From contig NZ_CANPVT010000038.1 of assembly GCF_947581735.1 (NCBI RefSeq), forward strand, positions 62,001 through 126,000: a DNA stretch of 64,000 bases, in the 5' to 3' direction. This document shows, piece by piece, positions 8,964 to 16,505 of the stretch. A program made the position numbers and the translations under genes. Below the pieces are notes generated by a model. That model saw only the letters and a program-made list of their open reading frames with translations, had not been told where the DNA came from and did no database searches. The stretch is from Candidatus Palauibacter soopunensis. Its GTDB lineage: Bacteria; Gemmatimonadota; Gemmatimonadetes; Palauibacterales; Palauibacteraceae. How positions within the stretch are numbered: the first letter of the stretch is position 1; each line of letters starts with the position of its first letter.

Positions 8964-9974
8964 GTGACCGAACCGGGTTCCATGCCCCGGGTCGCGCGGC
9001 CCGGGGCGCCGGCCGTGCCGCTTCTGGCGCTGATCCTCGCCGCCGCCGCGTTCCCCGCCGGCTCTGACGCCCAGACCTATGCGCGGGGCCAGAACGTGGC
9101 CCCCGCGTTCGAAGGCTGGGAACAGAACGAAGACGGCTCGTTCAACTTCCTGTTCGGGTATATGAACCGGAACTGGCTCGAGGAGATCGACGTCCCCGTC
9201 GGCGAGGACAACATGTTCTCGCCGGGACCCGCCGACCGGGGGCAGCCGACCCACTTCCTCCCGCGCCGCAACCGCTTCGTGTTCAAGGTTCGCGTCCCCG
9301 CCGACTGGGGCGACCGGGAACTCGTGTGGACGCTCACGAGCCACGGGGTCACCGAACACGCCTACGCGTCGCTGCGCCCCGACTACATCGTGGACAACAC
9401 GGTGATCATGTCCGAGACCGGAGCGCTCGGCGCGGGTTCGAGCAATGCCGAGATGCGGGCCAACGAGCCGCCGGAGATCACGCTCGAGGGCGACCGCACG
9501 CGCGAGGCGATCGTCGGCCAGCCGGTGACGGTGAGCGTCATCGTGGAGGACGACGGCCTGCTGCGGGCGTTCCGCCAGGGGCCGCCCGATCCGCCGGAGA
9601 CCGCGGAGGACTCCGCGCGGGTCGATTCGATCGCGAACGCCCACCCCAGCTTCAGCGGCCGCCAGCTCCGGCCCCCGTCGCGGGTGACGGTGCAGAAGGT
9701 GAACGGCCTCTTCATGTCGTGGTTCGTCTATCGCGGCGAAGGGGAGGTGAGGTTCGACCCGCCGCAGGTGAAGGTGTGGGAGGACACGCGCACGGGCGCG
9801 AATTCGCCGTGGGCGCCGCTCTGGCGCCCCCCGGACCTCCCGGAAGACGACCGGTGGACCGTGACCGCGACCTTCCTTCGGCCCGGCACCTACATCCTCC
9901 GCGGCCGCGCCGATGACGGCGGCCTGTTCGCCGACGAGGAAATCACCATCGTGGTGCGCCCCGCCGCCAGCTGA
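8964..9974 (+). CDS. Secreted protein of unknown function, partner of the copper protein
   Basis: I do not recognise the family with confidence. The 336-residue product has a signal peptide ending PAGSDAQ and no cysteine-rich or enzymatic motif. The N-terminal half contains FNFLFGYMNRNWLEE and a beta-rich stretch ending HGVTEHAYASL. The C-terminal half reads like an immunoglobulin/PKD-type domain (EAIVGQPVTVSVIVEDDG early, PGTYILRGRADDG late). The GTG at 8964 gives the longest product; ATG 8982 is an equally good start and would give a tighter signal peptide. The eight-base spacing from the cytochrome/PHM gene indicates joint expression, so it may be a structural or substrate-presenting partner (inference). 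Confidence 0.75.
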   Translation: MTEPGSMPRVARPGAPAVPLLALILAAAAFPAGSDAQTYARGQNVAPAFEGWEQNEDGSFNFLFGYMNRNWLEEIDVPVGEDNMFSPGPADRGQPTHFLPRRNRFVFKVRVPADWGDRELVWTLTSHGVTEHAYASLRPDYIVDNTVIMSETGALGAGSSNAEMRANEPPEITLEGDRTREAIVGQPVTVSVIVEDDGLLRAFRQGPPDPPETAEDSARVDSIANAHPSFSGRQLRPPSRVTVQKVNGLFMSWFVYRGEGEVRFDPPQVKVWEDTRTGANSPWAPLWRPPDLPEDDRWTVTATFLRPGTYILRGRADDGGLFADEEITIVVRPAAS

Positions 9975-9993
9975 CTGGACCCTGGAAGGACAG

Positions 9994-10230
9994 TTACCGC
10001 CTTCCGTGCTCCACGGCTTCTAGTGCCTGGAATACGTGGACGGCCGCGCTGACGATGAAGCACATGAAGTCGAGCGGCTCGCCGTCCGCGAGCCAGTGGG
10101 TTCCCGTGTAGGCGGCCATGGCGGCGTTGGCCAGCGACACGCCCGTCGCGCGCACCCGGCCCTGCAGGAGTTGGCCGAGACCCGGGACGAGGAGGCTCGC
10201 GAACCCCGCCGCATGCGGCTTCAGCTTCAT
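9994..10230 (-). CDS. Small membrane protein with GLGQLLQGR motif
   Basis: A 78-residue protein with two hydrophobic segments (about 10-36 and 52-66). The motif LVPGLGQLLQGR at residues 13-24 resembles the turn of TM2-like and DUF5683/DUF6677-type small membrane proteins; the precise family is uncertain. Its ATG overlaps the stop of the metallo-beta-lactamase gene by four bases (ATGA), so it is translated with it. Much longer readings of this frame exist upstream but are only the shadow of the overlapping gene. It has no known function and may be a small membrane-anchored partner of the hydrolase. Confidence 0.65.
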   Translation of the reverse strand: MKLKPHAAGFASLLVPGLGQLLQGRVRATGVSLANAAMAAYTGTHWLADGEPLDFMCFIVSAAVHVFQALEAVEHGRR

Positions 10231-11171
10231 GTGGCCGCGGCTCGCTTGCGCCAGTAGCGGGCGAGGCCCCACCAGGAGTCGCCCGCGCCGAACGCGTTGA
10301 CGTAGGTGTCCACCGGCTCCGCCGGCATGCGCCCGCGCAGGTCTTCCTCCACCCACGCCGCGAAGGTCCGGGCCCGTGCCGGGTCGGCCGACGTGTTCGG
10401 GTCCGCCGGGTCCTCGTTCCCCAGCGACTCGCGCACGGTGCGGGCCCAGCGCGCGAGTTCGTCGCGGAGTTCCGCGAAATGGGCGGCCGGATCCTCGACC
10501 GCCCCGAAGTGCGTCGGGATGATGCGGCCGGGATCCCACTCCATGACCCGCTCCATGCTCGCGTTCCACGCTTCGACGTCGATGTCGGGTACCGGGGTGA
10601 CCGGGATCACGCCTCCCGGCGGGATGCGGATGCCGCCCGCATCGCCCACCCACGCCGTCCCCCCGTCTTCCTCGAAATAGGCGACGTGGTGTTTCGCATG
10701 GCCGGGCGTATAGGCGACGCACAGCGTGCGATCGCCGAGTTGAACGGTGTCTCCCTCGTCCACTTCGGTGACCGACTCCGCGGGCACGGGGAGGAACTCT
10801 CCCCAAAGCGTCTCCATCAGATCGCCGTAGATGCGGCCGGCGGAGGCGAGGAGACGCTCGGGCCGGATCATGTGGATCGCCCCCACGGGGTGAACGTAGA
10901 CCCGCGCTTCCGGCACTCGGCTCACGATCGTCCCGGCCGCCGTGGCGTGGTCGAGGTGGATGTGCGTGAGCAGGACGGCGCGCACGTCCGCGAGGCCGAA
11001 CCCGGCCTCCCCGAGCCCGGCCTCCAGCGCCGCGAGACAGGTCGTGGGCCCGGGGTCGACGAGCGCGATCCCGTCCCCGGTCTCGAGAACGCCGGTCCCG
11101 ATCGCAAGATCGAAGCCCCGGAACTTCAGATCGACGATGGAAGTCCGAGCGTCGAGGGTGTGGACCGTCAT
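10227..11171 (-). CDS. Metallo-beta-lactamase fold hydrolase
   Basis: A 314-residue cytoplasmic protein with the binuclear metal site of the family: THIHLDH at about residues 69-75, a later HAKHH, Asp in VGDAGG and a final His in IIPTHFG. There is no signal peptide. This layout (GIALVDPGP near the start, SASMERV-like helices later) matches the group with glyoxalase II, lactonase and other thioesterase activities; the substrate cannot be read from sequence. The start at 11171 has GAGGAG about six bases upstream. It overlaps the VOC gene before it and the small membrane gene after it by four bases each, making a tightly coupled three-gene unit. Confidence 0.85.
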   Translation of the reverse strand: MTVHTLDARTSIVDLKFRGFDLAIGTGVLETGDGIALVDPGPTTCLAALEAGLGEAGFGLADVRAVLLTHIHLDHATAAGTIVSRVPEARVYVHPVGAIHMIRPERLLASAGRIYGDLMETLWGEFLPVPAESVTEVDEGDTVQLGDRTLCVAYTPGHAKHHVAYFEEDGGTAWVGDAGGIRIPPGGVIPVTPVPDIDVEAWNASMERVMEWDPGRIIPTHFGAVEDPAAHFAELRDELARWARTVRESLGNEDPADPNTSADPARARTFAAWVEEDLRGRMPAEPVDTYVNAFGAGDSWWGLARYWRKRAAAT

Positions 11172-12073
11172 CCGTTCTCCTCGGAAGGGCGCAGTTCGAT
11201 CCAGAGTCCGCCGGCGTTTCCGAGCACGATGTTGTCGGCGACGGACTCGGGTCCGCCGCGAACGGTCAGCGACACCACCGGTGCCGAGCCGGGGTCGGCC
11301 ATCCACAGGCGTGCGTCGACGACGTACACGGTCCCGCCGCGGAGGCCGACGGCGCGGCCATACAGGTGCTCGGGGTGGCGCGACGGGCCGCAATCGCGGG
11401 CCCCGAAGGCGAGCAGGAACCGCGTGAGGCGCTCCGGGTCTTCCACCATGACCCAGACGGCCTGCAACCCCCGGGCCCCGTTCGGGTGTTGTTCGAGCGC
11501 CCCGGACATGTCCGGCGGCTCCCGGGCACCCGGCTCGGGGTCGACGAAGAACACCGCATGCAGCGGATGGTCCGGAGGGAAGGCCGCCCTTCGCTCCGCG
11601 CCGGAACCGGCGGCCGCGAGATCGGGTTCGACGTCCCGGGCAACGGCGAAGAGCTCATCCCGGCGGGTCCCGTCGCTCCCGGAGAGAGCCAGGTAGGCCC
11701 CGCCCCCGCCATCGACGATCAGATCCGCATAGCGCCGCACCTCGGTGGTGTCGGCGTCCGGGTCACCCGAGCCGCTGACGGTCCTGAGTTCGAGCCGGGT
11801 CCCGTCGCCGAACCCGATCTCTGCCGTCTCCAAGCCGTTTGTGTCGCGTCGCCCATCCTGGACGTGGAAGCCGAACTCGCTGGTGAGCCGCTGCGACAGG
11901 GCCTCGAGATCACCGACGGCGACCGGTACGTGGTCGAGGCGCAGCGAGGAGCCCGGCGCGACGCACGCCGCCGGCGGTTCCTGCGCCAGCGCGGTCGCCG
12001 CCGTTCCGGCCAGCACGCTTGCGCTCACAGCGAGGATGCGCCACGCGGAGCCCGAAACTCTTTCGTCGATCAT
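11168..12073 (-). CDS. Secreted VOC/glyoxalase-like domain protein
   Basis: About 301 residues with a signal peptide ending ATALAQ. The mature part starts with LRLDHVPVAVGDLEAL, the first strand and helix of a vicinal-oxygen-chelate module, and a second module begins at GLQAVWVMVEDPERLTRFL. This is the glyoxalase-like arrangement with two beta-alpha-beta-beta-beta repeats. Metal ligands are only partly recognisable (His in the first strand). I placed the start at 12073, giving a proper signal sequence. An in-frame ATG at 12121 is possible but would overlap the start codon of the divergent DinB gene. It is the first gene of the coupled unit with the metallo-beta-lactamase protein. Confidence 0.75.
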   Translation of the reverse strand: MIDERVSGSAWRILAVSASVLAGTAATALAQEPPAACVAPGSSLRLDHVPVAVGDLEALSQRLTSEFGFHVQDGRRDTNGLETAEIGFGDGTRLELRTVSGSGDPDADTTEVRRYADLIVDGGGGAYLALSGSDGTRRDELFAVARDVEPDLAAAGSGAERRAAFPPDHPLHAVFFVDPEPGAREPPDMSGALEQHPNGARGLQAVWVMVEDPERLTRFLLAFGARDCGPSRHPEHLYGRAVGLRGGTVYVVDARLWMADPGSAPVVSLTVRGGPESVADNIVLGNAGGLWIELRPSEENG

Positions 12074-12119
12074 GCGGACAAGATGTCGCCGTGACGGCGA
12101 GGTCGATAGTTTGCCCGCC

Positions 12120-12650
12120 ATGAAACGACCCGGACCCGACGAGCACGGCGACTACTACTCCACCTACATCGACCGCGTGCCGGACGACCGGTCGCTCGTC
12201 GACGTCCTCGGCGAAGCGCCCGATGCCCTCGACGCGCTTCTCGGGGACCTCCCGGCCGAGCGCGAGAACTTCGCCTACGAACCCGGGAAGTGGACGTGCC
12301 GCGAAGTCCTGGGTCACGTGATCGATGCCGAGCGGCTCTTCTCCTACCGCGCGCTCCACATCGCCCGCGCGGATTCGGCGGAACTGCCGGGGATGGATCA
12401 GGAGGAATGGGCTACGGCCTCCAACGCGGCCGGCCGTCCCATCCGGGAGCTGCTGCACGAATTCCGGGCGCTGCGCGCCGCGAACGCGGCCTTCTTCGCC
12501 TCGCTCGACGACGAGACGCTCTCGCGCCGAGGGGTCGCGAGCGGCGCCGAGTGTACGGTCCGGGCGCTCATCCATATCATCGCCGGCCACGAGCTTCACC
12601 ACCGGGACGTACTCCGGGAGCGATACCTGGCCGCCCCCGCCGCGGACTGA
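12120..12650 (+). CDS. DinB/YfiT-like putative metal-dependent protein
   Basis: A 176-residue helical protein of the DinB superfamily. The three His ligands of the four-helix bundle metal site are visible: VLGHVID near residue 70 and HELHH near 158-162. The Trp-Thr block (KWTCREVLGH) is typical of the DinB_2 branch. Members include thiol S-transferases (bacillithiol, mycothiol) and other metal-dependent transferases. It is followed after 33 bases by the putative selenoprotein on the same strand, so the two are probably cotranscribed. A thiol-transferase role beside a thioredoxin-fold redox protein would make sense but is inference. Its start codon overlaps the alternative start of the divergent gene. 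Confidence 0.85.
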   Translation: MKRPGPDEHGDYYSTYIDRVPDDRSLVDVLGEAPDALDALLGDLPAERENFAYEPGKWTCREVLGHVIDAERLFSYRALHIARADSAELPGMDQEEWATASNAAGRPIRELLHEFRALRAANAAFFASLDDETLSRRGVASGAECTVRALIHIIAGHELHHRDVLRERYLAAPAAD

Positions 12651-12671
12651 GCCCGCCCGCCCCTTCGAACC

Positions 12672-12677
12672 GAGGAG
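12672..12677 (+). promoter_or_regulatory. Ribosome-binding site of the TGA-containing ArsC/Spx-like gene
   Basis: GAGGAG, six bases before ATG 12684. It places initiation upstream of the in-frame TGA at 12720, which supports translation through that codon and not a start after it. Confidence 0.7.
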
Positions 12678-12683
12678 ATCGAG

Positions 12684-13007
12684 ATGACCGAGGTTACGCT
12701 CTTCTACCAGCGCCCGGGCTGAACGAGTTGCAAACGCACCCGTGCGGTGTTCGACGAGACCGGCGCGACCATCGCGGAGGAACGATCCGCCACGAAGGCG
12801 CCGCTGACGGATGACGACGTGCGAGCGCTCCTGGCGACCGTCGAGCGGGTGGTCGTGGCCAGGGGGAGGAGTCGACGCGACCTGGATCCCAAGGAGGCCG
12901 AACTCGACGCGCTGAGGGGGCCCACGGGTAAATTCCGCGCGCCGATCGTACTGTCGGGGACCACGCTCCTGGTCGGCTTCAACGCTGAGGCGCTCTCCGA
13001 ACTGTAA
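12684..13007 (+). CDS. Putative selenoprotein: ArsC/Spx-like thioredoxin-fold protein (Sec13)
   Basis: Reading from ATG 12684 gives MTEVTLFYQRPG, then TGA (12720-12722), then TSCKRTR and an open frame to 13007. That makes 107 residues if the TGA is decoded, a normal length for ArsC/Spx proteins. In that family the N-terminal strand ends in Y-x-S/N-P-x-C-x-x-C; Spx has CTSC. The TGA stands exactly where the first catalytic Cys belongs, giving a Sec-Thr-Ser-Cys redox motif. The later cis-Pro block is also present (KFRAPIVLSGTTLLVGF). A good ribosome-binding site precedes the ATG and a hairpin follows the TGA. The main alternatives are a nonsense mutation or a base-call error. It follows a DinB gene. 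The substrate is unknown; arsenate reduction is only one possibility. Confidence 0.72.
12727..12755 (+). promoter_or_regulatory. SECIS-like hairpin just after the in-frame TGA
   Basis: Bases 12727-12730 (GTTG) can pair with 12752-12755 (CGAC), and an inner stem CGCA/TGCG (12735-12738 with 12743-12746) closes a CCCG loop. The arms between are joined by A-T pairs with single-base bulges. The upper stem begins 12 bases after the TGA, close to the spacing of known bacterial selenocysteine insertion elements. The loop lacks a G in its first two positions, which many bacterial elements have, and an alternative fold with a nine-base loop competes. I rate it plausible, not proven. Confidence 0.45.
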
Positions 13008-13014
13008 CAGACCA

Positions 13015-13028
13015 CGGCGCTCGCGCCG
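13015..13028. terminator. Short hairpin between convergent Sec-gene and copC
   Basis: CGGCG-CTCG-CGCCG, a five-pair stem eight bases after the stop of the selenoprotein gene and 28 bases from the copC stop. There is no T-run. It is a weak bidirectional terminator candidate. Confidence 0.35.
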
Positions 13029-13055
13029 CGGCCGGGATAGCACGGAGGCCGGGAT

Positions 13056-13439
13056 TCAGCGGGCGGTTTGTACCTTGAAGCCGAAGTCGCCCCGGATCGT
13101 GTGGCCGTCCCGCGCCATTGCCCGCCACATGACTTCGTAGTCGCCGTCCGCGAGCGTCTCACTCACGTCGAGCACGACGACACTCGGGTCGTCCTCCTTC
13201 GCGGTCGCCGGCTCGAGGTCGAGGGGTTCGCCCCCCTTCGGCAGGAGACGGACGGACGTCCCGGCCATCTGCGGGGCCTCCGTGAACCACAGCGTGACCG
13301 TCGGGGGGCTGATCGCCACCGTCTCATCCCCCTTCGGAGATGACTCCTTGAGCGAGAGGTGGGCGCAGACGAAGACGCCCGCCGTCGCCACCACGGCGAT
13401 CGCTAAGACGACGGCCCGGTTTCGCATCCATCTGCCCAT
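13056..13439 (-). CDS. copC: CopC-domain copper-binding protein
   Basis: A 127-residue exported protein. After the signal segment (residues about 6-26, ending VCAHL) the mature chain starts with AHLSLKESSPKG and continues with the CopC/YobA immunoglobulin-like fold: SPPTVTLWFTEAPQ, the SVRLLPKGGEPL strand, LADGDYEVMWRAMARDGHTIRGDFGFKV. The His at the mature N-terminus and the His in DGHT are the usual Cu(II) ligands; the Met-rich Cu(I) loop is missing, as in YobA-type members. It acts in the periplasm in copper storage or delivery. ATG 13427 is an alternative start. It lies between the putative selenoprotein and the TonB receptor locus. Confidence 0.88.
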   Translation of the reverse strand: MGRWMRNRAVVLAIAVVATAGVFVCAHLSLKESSPKGDETVAISPPTVTLWFTEAPQMAGTSVRLLPKGGEPLDLEPATAKEDDPSVVVLDVSETLADGDYEVMWRAMARDGHTIRGDFGFKVQTAR

Positions 13440-13682
13440 CAGATTTCGTCCTGATTCCGATTAAGTTTTCGGAGCCGATCCGAGGTCGGACGACTGCGCG
13501 TCCACCACTTTCCCCCGGATACACCTTCAAAAGGTGATCCGTTTAGTCAAGCGTGGCAAAGGCGCCTGGGCGGAAACGGCTGCCACGCCGCTACCTTGAC
13601 TCGTTATGCCCCCGAACGCAGACTTAATTCACTGGTCCGGAGTGCCCTGTGGCGGCACCCGGCATACTCTGGCGGCATAGCT

Positions 13683-14039
13683 GTGAAGCGGATTTCTCCT
13701 CGACAGCCGCGGGATCCTCGCCGGTTCGGCGTTCTAGCCATCGTCCTCTTTCAGGCCTTGGCGTTCGCCGTGTTGCCGGCTGTGGATGCGGTGCTCGAAG
13801 CCCGAGCACCGAACAACGTCGCGCACGTCGAAGGGGAGCACAGTGAGCACTGCGACCCCGGCCACAGCCACCTGCTGTGCCAGTTGTCCCGCACGGTGTC
13901 GCTGGGGTTCCCTCCTCTGATTCTGACCGATCTGCCGCTGGTATTCGCAACCAGCCCCGACACCAGGACCGCGAACGTCTGGCAACGCCGCCCGATTCCG
14001 CCCGGCGGGAGCGGTCCCAGGGCCCCTCCCCGAGCCTGA
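13683..14039 (+). CDS. Small His/Cys-rich exported or membrane protein (DUF2946-like)
   Basis: About 118 residues from a GTG start that places a basic N-terminus before a hydrophobic segment (GVLAIVLFQALAFAVLP). The centre holds a cluster of possible metal ligands, HVEGEHSEHCDPGHSHLLCQ, with six His and two Cys in 20 residues. The tail is Pro/Arg-rich. Small proteins of the DUF2946 type with such clusters often precede copper or zinc TonB receptors, and here a ZnuD-like receptor follows 158 bases later. I infer a metal-sensing or metal-passing role. The start is uncertain: a TTG frame opens at 13596 but has no signal-like N-terminus. Confidence 0.55.
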   Translation: MKRISPRQPRDPRRFGVLAIVLFQALAFAVLPAVDAVLEARAPNNVAHVEGEHSEHCDPGHSHLLCQLSRTVSLGFPPLILTDLPLVFATSPDTRTANVWQRRPIPPGGSGPRAPPRA

Positions 14040-14197
14040 CCCGCTCCCGGGCACGTCGTCCCGGAAGCCTCCCCGATCGCCCGTGGGAGGCGGATCGCAA
14101 GCCTCCCGACACACACGTTATCCGCTGAGCATTTCAGCGAGACGCACCGCGCGTCCAATCAGAAGCGGTCACCGGCGCGTCTCGAAGAAGGCTGTCC

Positions 14198-16426
14198 ATG
14201 GTGATAAGGCGTCTGGCCGGTCTCATCACGGCCGTCTTGGCAATGGCTGTTGGAGCCATCGGCTCGTCCGCGCAGGTGGAGCACGCGGATGAGATCGAGG
14301 GCGTTGTGCGCGATGCCGACTCCAACGCGCCTCTCGCCGGCGCCCTGGTCTCCATCCCCGAGTCGGGTGCCCGGGCGGTCTCGCACGGCGACGGCACGTT
14401 CCACCTTCCCGTGCCGGGCCTGCGCATTTACTCGATGCGCGTCGAACGCCTGGGTTACCGCACGGTCTCGCTGGAAGTGGATGCGTCGAAGGGAGAGATC
14501 GTGTTTGTGGAGCTGGAAGCCAACCCCATCTCACTGCCGGATCTCGTGGTCACCGGATCGGTCGTGGCGCGCGCGGCGAACGAGGTGTTGCGCCCGACCA
14601 GCGTGTTCGCGGGGGAGGACCTGCAGCGTCGCCTGGCCGGAACCCTGGCGGAAACGCTCTCCTCCGAGCCGGGACTGGCCGTGAGCAGCATGGGGCCGGG
14701 CTCCGCGCATCCGGTGATCCGGGGGCTCAGCGGAGACCGCATCCTGATGCTCGAGGACGGGGAACGGGTCGGCGACGAGTTCGCGAGCGGTCCCGACCAC
14801 GCCACGGCGCTCGACGCGTCGTCGGCGCGCCGCGTCGAAGTCATCCGCGGACCGGGTGCGATTCTCTACGGAAGCAACGCACTCGGGGGTGTCATCAACG
14901 TCGTCCGCGACGACGTTCCCCCATCGGTGCCGCACCATCTGACGGGGGCGCTGACGGGCGCTCTAACGCTTCAGGGACAGAGCGTCAGCAACGCGGTGGG
15001 CGGAAGTCTGAATCTCACGCATGCCTTGACGGACCACATTCCCGTCCGGCTGGAGCTCTCGCGTCGGAGCAGCGGCGACCTGAAGACCCCGGTCGGGCTC
15101 CTGCAGAATACCAACACGGATATTCGGGAGGTTTCCGGCGGAGCTTCGTGGGTGGACAACTGGGGCCATGCCGGCGCCACGTTCCGCTACTACGGCAACG
15201 ACTACGGCATCCCGGGAGGATTCGTCGGAGGTCACGAGGCCGGGGTTCGGGTCGAGATGCAGCGCAGCGCGACCAGGCTGCGCAGCGTGCTCCGGCCCGA
15301 GGGGGCCTTCGAGACCGTCGAGATCGACGCGGGGCACACCTGGTACGAGCATAAGGAGATCGAGCCCCCCGACATCCTGGGCACGCTGTACGAGCGCCAG
15401 ACGGTGAGCGGCGAGATCCTCGGCCGCCATGGCGGCTGGGGGCCTTTTTCCTCAGGGGCGATGGGGACGCGGGCGTCGTGGGAAGACTTCGGGTTCGGAG
15501 GCGCGCTGTTCACGCCGAACTCCACCCAGACCTCCTTCGCGCTATTCGCGCTGGAGGAGATCGATCTGAATCCGATACGGGTGGAAGCGGGCCTCCGCTA
15601 CGATTGGGTGCGCGCACGGCCCGACCGGGAGGACCCCTCATCCGACATCGGCCACATCCGCGAAAGGTCGTTCGGCGCGGCATCGGGATCCCTGGGGGCC
15701 TTGGCACGGGTCACACAGAGCTTCACGGTGGGCGCCACCGTCGCCCGGGCCTTCCGCACCCCGAGCGTCAACGAACTGTTCTCGGAAGGTCCTCACCTGG
15801 CAGCCTACGCGTTCGAGGTCGGGAACCCGTCGCTCGAGACGGAGCGCGGGACGGGGATCGACCTGTTCGTGCGTCTTGCGGGAGACCGGCTGAACGGCGA
15901 GGTGACGTGGTTCCACAACGCCATCTCGGACTACGTCTTCCCGCTCGAAACGGGAGAGCTGAGCCGCGTCCGGCTGCCGATCTACCAGTTCCAGGGAGAG
16001 GACGCGGTGCTCACGGGATTCGAGAGCGCGCTCGAGTGGGCGCCGGTCGGGGATCTGACCGTCGAGGCGGTGGCTTCATACGTCCAGGGCAGGATCGAAG
16101 CGACGGACGAACCGCTTCCGCTGATCCCGCCGCTGCAGGCGCGCTTCGCCATCGGCTACGCGCCTCGCAACTGGTTCGTCGAAGCCGAAACGCGGGTTGC
16201 GGCTCGCCAGGATCGAACAGGCTCGTTCGAGGCCCCCACCGATGGGTATGCGGTTTTCGATCTCTCCGCCGGAGTACGAATTACGTTCATGGGGCGGCTG
16301 AACGTGATCACCCTGCGGGCGGAGAACCTTGGTAACACGGTGTACAGAAACCACCTGTCACGCGTGAAGGAGATCATGCCCGAAGCGGGCAGATCCGTCA
16401 GCGTGGCATACCGGGTCGTCTTCTAG
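14198..16426 (+). CDS. ZnuD-like TonB-dependent outer-membrane receptor
   Basis: A 742-residue protein with a signal peptide (1-26), a carboxypeptidase-regulatory-like N-domain (about 30-105, EIEGVVRDADSNAPLAGALVSIPES), a plug domain (about 125-230, with GLSGDRILMLEDGERVGD and VIRGPGAILYGSNALGGVINV) and a 22-strand-type barrel ending in Phe. The stretch SEGPHLAAYAFEVGNP is characteristic of the ZnuD/metal-receptor branch of TonB proteins. It should take up chelated metal, most likely zinc, across the outer membrane. GAAGAAGG lies upstream of ATG 14198. The neighbours are two His-rich exported proteins, which supports a metal role; siderophore or vitamin uptake cannot be excluded. Confidence 0.85.
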   Translation: MVIRRLAGLITAVLAMAVGAIGSSAQVEHADEIEGVVRDADSNAPLAGALVSIPESGARAVSHGDGTFHLPVPGLRIYSMRVERLGYRTVSLEVDASKGEIVFVELEANPISLPDLVVTGSVVARAANEVLRPTSVFAGEDLQRRLAGTLAETLSSEPGLAVSSMGPGSAHPVIRGLSGDRILMLEDGERVGDEFASGPDHATALDASSARRVEVIRGPGAILYGSNALGGVINVVRDDVPPSVPHHLTGALTGALTLQGQSVSNAVGGSLNLTHALTDHIPVRLELSRRSSGDLKTPVGLLQNTNTDIREVSGGASWVDNWGHAGATFRYYGNDYGIPGGFVGGHEAGVRVEMQRSATRLRSVLRPEGAFETVEIDAGHTWYEHKEIEPPDILGTLYERQTVSGEILGRHGGWGPFSSGAMGTRASWEDFGFGGALFTPNSTQTSFALFALEEIDLNPIRVEAGLRYDWVRARPDREDPSSDIGHIRERSFGAASGSLGALARVTQSFTVGATVARAFRTPSVNELFSEGPHLAAYAFEVGNPSLETERGTGIDLFVRLAGDRLNGEVTWFHNAISDYVFPLETGELSRVRLPIYQFQGEDAVLTGFESALEWAPVGDLTVEAVASYVQGRIEATDEPLPLIPPLQARFAIGYAPRNWFVEAETRVAARQDRTGSFEAPTDGYAVFDLSAGVRITFMGRLNVITLRAENLGNTVYRNHLSRVKEIMPEAGRSVSVAYRVVF

Positions 16427-16505
16427 TGCCGAGGCATCCCGAGCAGCGCACGGAGGTGCTTCGTGACGGGAGCGACCGGAACATCACACAACGAGGTGAA
16501 GAACG

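Noticed and set aside
12747-13007. An 86-residue protein starting after the TGA in the ArsC/Spx-like gene
   Set aside because: It would lack the N-terminal strand and the redox motif and has no ribosome-binding site; the site at 12672-12677 points to ATG 12684.
13440-13682. A -35/-10 promoter (TTGAC at 13596 with TTAAT at 13624)
   Set aside because: The spacing is about 21 bases, too long for a convincing sigma-70 type promoter, and no second element supports it.
14123-14139. CGCTGA/TCAGCG hairpin upstream of the TonB receptor
   Set aside because: Only six pairs, no clear regulatory match; not enough to call a riboswitch or operator.
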